Shown here one piece after another: positions 57,335-64,000 of a stretch of 64,000 nucleotides of DNA. The DNA is from Epichloe hybrida. Lineage: Eukaryota; Ascomycota; Sordariomycetes; Hypocreales; Clavicipitaceae. The position numbers and the translations under genes were made by a program. How positions within the stretch are numbered: the first letter of the stretch is position 1; the number at the start of each line of letters is the position of its first letter. Under the pieces are notes generated by a model. The model did no database searches. It was not told where the DNA came from and saw only the letters and a program-made list of their open reading frames with translations. Location: positions 62,001 through 126,000 of the forward strand of contig JAFEKR010000036.1 of the NCBI GenBank assembly GCA_019022495.1. The letters are read 5' to 3'.

Positions 57335-60141
57335 GTTGTCGAGCTCAATGGGCGGTGCGACAATTGTTCAACAGCTCGGCGCACCTGGATTTTTCCGGCT
57401 GCAGTTCTTCGGGTGCGTCACCAGAGCCGCGGGTGCCATGATTTTCTGCCTGAGGCGCGCAATTTAACACCGCACCTTGCTAATACATTTAAGGCGTCAC
57501 TTGCAAACCTCAGCCTCATGGTGGCGGGCGGCACTTTGATGCACTGTGGCTCAGCCGGCCACACACAACGCACAGACGCAGGAGTAATATTAGTCCGTCG
57601 TGTTACTCATTAAATCGGTTACGAACGGCCATCATGCGCGCGAAACCTTGCCATGGGTCCTGCTTATTACTGGCCCATCGTGGTCTCGGCGTGATTCATG
57701 TTCCTTCCGGATACCAAGGTGCCTGCCTATTCTCGCCCGCCATCTGTGACTTGGGAAAACACGAGGTAAGGAGTACTCCGCACGGTCGACATATGTACCT
57801 TTGCGTACGGAGGGTACGTACATGTACAACATACGGAGTACCTCGTCATGGCGTGTTCGAGGGTGATAGCCGAGCCAGCATGAGGTTGGTTGGTAAAGAG
57901 AGAGCCAACAAAGTGCCATACATGTAATAAAGGAGGCGCTTGGGCTCTTCCATGGGTCGTTGAACACACTGATGACTGGACGTCGATTTACAAGGTGACG
58001 CAGGCAAGGGCCCCCTGCATGGAAGCCCCCTGCATGGAAGCCTCCCACCGTCGAGCAGCCACCCGCCGCTGATTAGCGCGAAGGATGCCGCTGTGCTTTC
58101 AGATGGCAGATGGGCGATCCAGAAGCGCTGCCTGCCCCGAACCCAGCGAACCAGGATGGGACGAGGGATGGGACGAAAGGTCGTTTTCAGGGGCTAGGGC
58201 GGCGAGTGGCAGCCAGTCCCAGCCAGTCCCATCCAGTCCCATCCAGTCACTTGGGCCGACCGCACCGCTGCGTGAAATCGTGGCTGCCAACTGAAAAGGC
58301 AAACAAGGCAGCTGGGGAGAAGCTCTGCTCTGCTTCCATATGGCATGTGGGCCAATGCTCCTCCAAGAGACGCGACGCGCTGAAATCGCTGCGCCTCCGA
58401 TTCATGCCTCAGAATCATGAATCTCGGCAGCCCAATGAGGCCGCGCCGTTGCCTGTGCACTGCTTCTCATCATCTGCTTTCCCTGAGGGAACCCTTGGAC
58501 GAACGCGAAGATCCCCATTGTTTCCGTGAGCTCGAGCCGGGGTGTCGTCCATCCCAACTTCGACCCCCCTCCCCTTGTTCACTTGTACATATGTACATAC
58601 ACACATACGGATTAGCGTCATTGGTAATGCCCAATCAGCACTATGCGTCGTGGGGCTCTGCCAAGATCTCTCCGAGTGATGAGCTTGGTTCTAAGAATTC
58701 AGCTTGCCTCTTCTCCTCGTATTTGAACCGTATCAACCACTTTCTCTTTTGCATCTTGGTTCGTTTCTCGCATTTTGAGCTTTTGGGTCTTTTTCTCCCC
58801 CCCCATCTCCTTGTGCTTCGCCGCTTCGCGCTGCGATACGGAGTCCGGAACACTGCTTGCTGAATTAGATCTTGTTTGCCTCACCAGCCCCTGCGTTTCG
58901 TGTTTTCCCCGATTTGCATTCCTCAGCACCAGCAACCGCATCCTCATCCGCATCCGCATCCGCATCCTAATCGGCCTTTCTTTTGGCATTTCCTCACGCG
59001 GCTGGACAGCGTGAGCAGTGTGGATGGGGACAAGGCCTTGTCTTGATTCTTTTGCCCATCTGCCAGCGGACAATCAATCCACCACCTCCCGCCACGACGA
59101 CGTGCCGTGTTGTGGGCAGTTTGCTCCTCCCTGATTCACACATTGTCGTCACCCGCACGACTCCCTTTCCAAAAGGGAAAAAGAGCACTTGAGCAATTAG
59201 CATCAACTTTGCATTTGCATCATTTGCATCACTTGCACCCTTCGCTGCCAACCACTCGATCGCCTGGACACTTTTTGCATCATCGACACAAACGACAAAC
59301 AACGACGCCCAAAATACCACAGAAACACCACAGGAACACCACAGAACACCACAGAAGGTGTCACCCGCCCACGGTCCCTCCGACAACCTCTCCGTCTTGT
59401 ATTTAATTCGGACGCCTCTCACCCGGGGTCTGTACATAGCGGCTTCAAGTGTCATCCCATCGTTCCGGCGTCACTGTGCGGGCCGTGACTGGTTGCGTTT
59501 TGGCTTGGCCTTTTGGATCTACACGCGCTACCGTTTCGCCATTCCCTCCATTCCCTGCACCAAAACAGGGAACGAGAGCCACAACACAGCCAGACCAGGC
59601 TCCGAGGCCGTCGGCGTCGACTGACTGCCCTGCCACTCTCGTCCACTCTCGTCCACTCTCGTCCACTCTCGTCCAGGCAATTTACCCTTTTCCCACTCTA
59701 TTCCCGTCTCTCAACGTCTCACAGCGCTGCTCAAACAATCTCCTTCGCTCTTTCCCTTTCTCTACACATCACCACACTCACTGCAGCTCGTGCGTCGTAC
59801 GAAGCTGGACAGGCTGGACAGGCAAACCCTGAGTCATTGAAACCGGCATCCCTCTTCGTCGTTGTGTCCCCTGTCACGGCCCCTGCTGCGACCCCATCCT
59901 TGCTTCCTGCGCGCACGATGCGATCGAGCATCTAGGTGCATGCAATAAAGGCAATTCATCATCGCTTTCGCACCCTGTGAGCGCAGGCGGGGGAAAGGGC
60001 ACACGCACGCATTCTCTTCTTCACTGCTCTTTCAAACCACCTGTTCGCACCACAATCTTTGTATCTTCTTTCCTTGAATCGCCTGCTCCCTCCTCCGTTC
60101 CTTTCCCGCTGGCGCTGGATCGCCAGCCTTGAACAAGAGAC
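57335..60141. other. Divergent region, Mic19 / ferric reductase
   Basis: 2.8 kb without a supported gene. It holds a 10-bp CAGTCCCATC-type tandem at 58211-58249, a 10-bp CTCTCGTCCA tandem about four times at 59637-59676, a CCCCCTGCATGGAAG duplication near 58009-58038 and TACGGAGTA at 57832-57840 with near copies around it. The CT-rich end is probably a long leader of the ferric reductase gene with several short upstream frames. Confidence 0.5.
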
Positions 60142-61974
60142 ATGATGGATCCCACGAGGACCATGGAACAGAGAGGATCCAATGGATCCCTAGAGGTACA
60201 GCCTAGTTCAACAATTGAACCTTATACTACGGCGCTAAATGGTGTAAATCAGCCTATGAACTTATTCTTTCGTGATGCCCTCTGGTTGACTTTGGGCATC
60301 GCCGGCCTGGCTGTGCTGGTCATTAGAATCATGGAAATTCTATGGGCCAAATTGCGACAAGTGTCAGCCATGGCCGTGCCTAGAGAAAAACAGGCATATT
60401 GGAAAATATCGCAATGGAGCTGGATGCCTGGTATGAAAAGGCACGTCATCTACGCTCCTCTCTGGAATAAACGACACAACCGCGAATTCAAACTTTCGTC
60501 GGCCGTCAACGTGGGTACCCTGCCCTCCCGACTACACACGATCATGATCATGGCCTACCTTGGCAGTAACATCGCCTACATGTTTGTTCTCAAATGGTCC
60601 GCCGAGAACAAATTCGCCCTGTGCGCTGAACTTCGTGGTCGCTCGGGGACGCTGGCGCTTGTCAACATGGTGCCGCTGATTATTTTCGCAGGTCGCAACA
60701 ACCCCCTGATATCACTTCTCAAGATCAGTTTCGACACATACAATCTTCTACATCGCTGGATGGGGCGAATCGTGGTGATTGAGTCGGTGGTGCACACCAT
60801 CGCGTGGCTCATCCCGTCCGTTGCGAACAAGGGCTGGAAGGGTGTGGTCAAGGCCTTTACGGGCAGCCCCTTTATTGGATCCGGTGTCATTGGCATCTCT
60901 GCCATGGTCATCCTGCTGCTTGCCTCGGTATCGCCGCTCCGTCATGCCTTTTATGAGACCTTCCTCAACGTTCATATCATATTGGCCCTGATCGCCTTCG
61001 TTTGCACATGGGCTCACTGTGCCACCTCCGGAACGCCTGGTGGCCTCCCACAGCTGCCTTGGATCATGGCCATCGTGGCTTTGTGGTTCGCCGACCGCTT
61101 CGCTCGAATACTTCGACTTGCCCACACAAACTGGTCCAAGAAGGGGTTCACCGACGCCTTGTGCGAAGCCATGCCCGGCGAGGTCACTCGAGTCACCCTC
61201 AACCTCCCACGATATAAGAAGATTCGCCCGGGCACGCATGCTTATCTGCGATTCTCGGGCATCACTGCCTGGGAGAGCCATCCTTTCTCTATCGCGTGGG
61301 TCGACCACTCTGCAGACCACTCTCTTCCCATGTCCGAAAAGGAGCCTTTGCACGGTGGCCTGGACAAGACGCAAGCGACTACATCAGTTTCCTTCATCAT
61401 TGGAGCACAGACGGGACTCACCAGAACGCTTTTCGAAAAAGCCAGCCAATCACCACGGGGCATTCGTCTCCGAGCAGCGATGGAGGGGCCGTATGCCGGT
61501 CACCACAACTTCGACTCATACGGCCATGTAGTGCTTTTTGCCGGTTCGACAGGCATCACGCATCAAATTTCCTACCTCAGGCACCATTTGGAAGGATACA
61601 ATGAAGGCATCGTCGCCACCAGACGCCTTACTCTTGTATGGATCATTCGCTCGTACGAGTCTCTCGAGTGGGTTCGACCTTTTATGGACACGATCTTGAG
61701 AATCCCAAACCGCAAAGACGTCCTCCGCATTCAGGTGTTTGTCACGCGGCCACTGAATCCCCGCGACATTGTTAGTTCCAGCTCTACAGTCAAGATGTTC
61801 CCGGGTCGGCCCAACATTCCTCTTCTGCTCATGAAGGAGGTACAGGACCAGATTGGCGCCATGGTGGTCAGCGTGTGTGGGCCTGGTGGGCTCGCAGACG
61901 ATGTGCGCGGCGCCGTGCGGGCCGTGCAAGGGGACACCGTCGTAGACTTTGTCGAGGAGAGCTTTACGTGGTAG
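60142..61974 (+). CDS. Ferric reductase / NOX-superfamily transmembrane protein
   Basis: Single exon, 610 residues. One N-terminal membrane segment at about 43-68, then the ferric-reductase transmembrane domain with two bis-histidine pairs: H204 and H218 in helix LLHRWMGRIVVIESVVH, H278 and H292 in the next, both spaced 14 apart. The FAD-binding motif HPFSIAW is at 380-386 and an NAD(P)-binding end CGPGG at 579-583. It moves electrons from NADPH through FAD and haems across the membrane, usually to ferric chelates. The first NADPH loop reads AGSTGITHQIS, where GxGxG-type loops are usual, a mild deviation. It could alternatively reduce other substrates; family assignment is firm, substrate is not. 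Confidence 0.9.
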   Translation: MMDPTRTMEQRGSNGSLEVQPSSTIEPYTTALNGVNQPMNLFFRDALWLTLGIAGLAVLVIRIMEILWAKLRQVSAMAVPREKQAYWKISQWSWMPGMKRHVIYAPLWNKRHNREFKLSSAVNVGTLPSRLHTIMIMAYLGSNIAYMFVLKWSAENKFALCAELRGRSGTLALVNMVPLIIFAGRNNPLISLLKISFDTYNLLHRWMGRIVVIESVVHTIAWLIPSVANKGWKGVVKAFTGSPFIGSGVIGISAMVILLLASVSPLRHAFYETFLNVHIILALIAFVCTWAHCATSGTPGGLPQLPWIMAIVALWFADRFARILRLAHTNWSKKGFTDALCEAMPGEVTRVTLNLPRYKKIRPGTHAYLRFSGITAWESHPFSIAWVDHSADHSLPMSEKEPLHGGLDKTQATTSVSFIIGAQTGLTRTLFEKASQSPRGIRLRAAMEGPYAGHHNFDSYGHVVLFAGSTGITHQISYLRHHLEGYNEGIVATRRLTLVWIIRSYESLEWVRPFMDTILRIPNRKDVLRIQVFVTRPLNPRDIVSSSSTVKMFPGRPNIPLLLMKEVQDQIGAMVVSVCGPGGLADDVRGAVRAVQGDTVVDFVEESFTW

Positions 61975-62771
61975 ACGCGGAAGATCATGGGTGGCGGGTC
62001 GGGGCCCGCTGGGGGCTGGCAATGGGCTAATTTATTCTCATATTTCCATCGTACATATTTCTCTTGAGGCTCACTGAACAGAAGCAACCGAGCATCTTTC
62101 TCAAGGACTACTCTTGCCACCTCGGACATAGGACTTGAGCATTTTGAGCCAAAGTCGCAGGCGTTTAAACATGAGCCTAGCAGAAACTGGGCCATGGAGG
62201 TATTGCTGCATTGCATTTTTTTTTTGAGAGATTTTCTTCTCTCTCCAAATCTCGAATGTTTTTGTTATTTTTTTTCCGTGTGGCGGCGTGGCTCACTCAG
62301 AACATTTTGGGGAATGGAAAGTTGTCATTTTGATGTAGTTTATCGATGGGTACATGCCCCAAATAGCAAAAATGTTCTACTAAAACTCCACGCCATGCAA
62401 AAAGTTGACACGACAACACAAGGTGACATGCACGGCAAGGTTGGGTATTCCACGAACGAATTGTCCTCGGTGGGGAAAGGGATGAAAACGAACAGGGCAA
62501 TAGCGAGAAGAGCGTGGTGAACATGGCGCCCATCTCGCGATAGACGATGCTCGATTTTCCCCGCCGCCGTGCCCAATGGTGATGGATTGGTGTAAATGGC
62601 TGATATGTAATGCGTACATTGTACATTGTACATACTTGACATGAGAGCCATGATGAACTGGACGGGACGGGACGTGGTGGGTTTTTTTGGTCAGGGAGCG
62701 ACATGTTTTCCCTCGCTTGGTTCGGGCATCAATGTCTGACGCGCCGGATTCCAGGCGTCCCCCTCGTTCCT
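61975..62771. other. Intergenic, convergent 3' regions
   Basis: 3' sides of the ferric reductase (+) and Met1 (-) genes. T runs near 62217 and 62268. No gene is supported. Confidence 0.5.
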
Positions 62772-64000
62772 TCATGGTGGCGGGCTGCAGCTCGACGGGC
62801 CAGGCGAGGGCAGGGCGTCTTGTTCGGCATCTGGCTCCGACAAGCCGGCGAAGCCTTCCTCTACGACCCATGCGCGGCGCGGGTCCCGGGCGAAGAGGAC
62901 GTCGCATGCGCGGCCGACGACGAGCAAGCCGGGGGGCCGGCTTCCCTCGGCCTCGACCGCCTCTGCGACGTGGTGCAGCGTGGTGCGGATGACGCGCTGG
63001 TCGGGGCAGCTGGCGCGCTCGATGACGGCGCACGGCGTGTCCAGGGGGAAGAGGGCGCGCAGCTTGTCGGCCTCGGGCTGGGCTGCGTCGTCGTCGTCGT
63101 CGTCGTTGTCGGTGGATGGGGACATGTGGTGGTGGTGGTGGTGGTGGTGGTGGGCCGTCAGCTCGGCCACGAGGCCGGCGATGCGGTGCAGCGCCATGAG
63201 GAAGACGACTGTCTGGCTCGCCACGTAGGGCGGCGGGCTCGGCGGCCGGCCCTTCTTGCCGGTGCCGGTGCAGATGAGGACCTGGTCGGCCACGTCTCTC
63301 TGGGTGGCGGGGATGCCGGCGAAGAGGCCTGCGCTGAGGGCGCTGGTGACGCCCGGCAGGACGGAGACGCGGGAGCCCATGCCGCGGAGCTTGAAGAAGG
63401 AGACCTCCTCGCCGCCGCGGCCGTATATGTACGGGTCGCCCTGCTTCAGGCGCAGGACCGTCTTGCCGTCCTGCACGGCCTGCAGGGCGGCCTCGAGGAG
63501 CTCCTCCTGGGCCCTGTCGGCGTTGCCGGGGAACTTGCGGGCGATCTGGACGGGGGTCCGGCGGGGGACGAGATCGAGCACGCCCGAGGGCACGAGCTTG
63601 TCCGCGAGCACGAGGTCGGCCGCCTGCATGGACTTGAGGGTCGCCGAGGTGAGCAGGTCTGGGTGGCCGGGGCCGGAGCCGGCGAGGATGATCCTGCCGA
63701 GCCGTCTGGGGCCGGGGCCGGGACCGGGGCCGGGGTTGGGGCCAGGACTGGGGGGAGGGGAGCTGGGCCCCGGATACGCGGCCAGCAGCTTCTCGACGTC
63801 GTGGTCGGTGATGCCGGCGAGGCGCTTGAGCGGCCAGTACTCGCACATCTGGCCGAGCCATCGCATGCGGCGGCCGCGCAGGTCCTCGGCGGCGACGAGC
63901 CTGTTGAACAGGCTGCCCTGGTCGAGCGAGTCGTCTGCGTCTGCGTCTGCGTCGGCGGCCGCGGCGGATGAGGCGGCGAGGCATTCGTTGTCGTCCTCCT
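62772..64000 (-). CDS. Uroporphyrinogen III C-methyltransferase (Met1), 5' part beyond window
   Basis: The frame is open from the window end to the stop at 62772 (409 codons), so the start lies outside. It begins inside LFNRLVAAEDLRGRRMRW, a segment typical of fungal Met1. The SUMT (tetrapyrrole methylase) domain starts at RIILAGSGPGHPDLLT and includes ADLVLADKLVP, LKQGDPYIYGRGGEE, LPGVTSALSAG and GTGKKG. It transfers two methyl groups to uroporphyrinogen III to make precorrin-2 for sirohaem, the cofactor of sulfite reductase. A His9 plus Asp-rich insert splits the last third of the domain (plus strand about 63,090-63,155). The gene is very GC-rich, so long shadow frames lie opposite. Confidence 0.88.
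   Translation of the reverse strand, partial: EDDNECLAASSAAAADADADADDSLDQGSLFNRLVAAEDLRGRRMRWLGQMCEYWPLKRLAGITDHDVEKLLAAYPGPSSPPPSPGPNPGPGPGPGPRRLGRIILAGSGPGHPDLLTSATLKSMQAADLVLADKLVPSGVLDLVPRRTPVQIARKFPGNADRAQEELLEAALQAVQDGKTVLRLKQGDPYIYGRGGEEVSFFKLRGMGSRVSVLPGVTSALSAGLFAGIPATQRDVADQVLICTGTGKKGRPPSPPPYVASQTVVFLMALHRIAGLVAELTAHHHHHHHHHMSPSTDNDDDDDDAAQPEADKLRALFPLDTPCAVIERASCPDQRVIRTTLHHVAEAVEAEGSRPPGLLVVGRACDVLFARDPRRAWVVEEGFAGLSEPDAEQDALPSPGPSSCSPPP
63126..63152. repeat. GTG trinucleotide run inside Met1
   Basis: Nine CAC codons (His9) on the minus strand next to an Asp-rich tract, within the methyltransferase frame. Confidence 0.9.

Noticed and set aside
57335..60141. Short frames such as 58417-58863 and 59449-59832 as genes
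   Set aside because: Overlapping frames on both strands, low-complexity translation, no domains.
62703..63971. 422-codon open frame on the plus strand opposite Met1
   Set aside because: It is a shadow of the GC-rich methyltransferase gene; Val/Gly/Ala-rich composition and no domain.

Overview
The window is nuclear DNA of a filamentous ascomycete. The genes have short GT-AG introns (about 60-190 bp), CT-rich leaders and long intergenic spacers. The family set (GPI fasciclin protein, fungal type 2 glycosyltransferase, Erf2, Mic19, EF-3/New1-type ABC protein) and the heavy RIP-like C-to-T mutation of repeats point to Pezizomycotina, probably Sordariomycetes (Hypocreales-like). I cannot name the species from sequence alone.

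Layout. 0.4-7.2 kb holds an RNPS1-like SR/RRM protein (+), a two-domain fasciclin protein (-) and a membrane-anchored GH16 glucanase-like protein (+). 8.67-34.51 kb is a 25.8 kb AT-rich block with no open frame of 60 codons or more. It resolves into a stack of nested transposons. A Tc1/mariner-like element (TA target, matching TIRs) contains a 596-bp TRIM-like LTR element (target CTTAG). Inside the TRIM's 3' LTR sits a Ty3/gypsy element, B (target TTAGG). B in turn holds three copies of a ~2 kb hAT-like long-TIR element (8-bp targets) and an antisense gypsy element, C (target TATAG). C carries a solo LTR, D (target ATACT). Each insertion can be undone exactly by removing the element plus one target copy, and where I checked this rejoins reading frames or LTRs. 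The long elements are RIP-saturated while the short ones are almost spared.

37.1-64 kb returns to genes: GT2 glycosyltransferase (+), New1/EF-3-type ABC ATPase (-), Erf2 DHHC palmitoyltransferase (-), a small mitochondrial one-TM protein (+), phosphoserine phosphatase (-), PAPS reductase (+), Tyw3 (+), Mic19 (-), ferric reductase-like protein (+), and a Met1 uroporphyrinogen methyltransferase (-) cut by the window end.

Functional threads. Cell-wall genes (fasciclin, GH16, GT2) flank the transposon nest. Sulfur assimilation is represented by PAPS reductase and Met1 (sirohaem for sulfite reductase), near serine synthesis and iron reduction. Two genes look broken in this sequence: the RNPS1-like gene has a 1-base shift in a C run, and the New1/EF-3 gene lacks about 90 bases with a frameshift. 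These may be assembly errors or real lesions.
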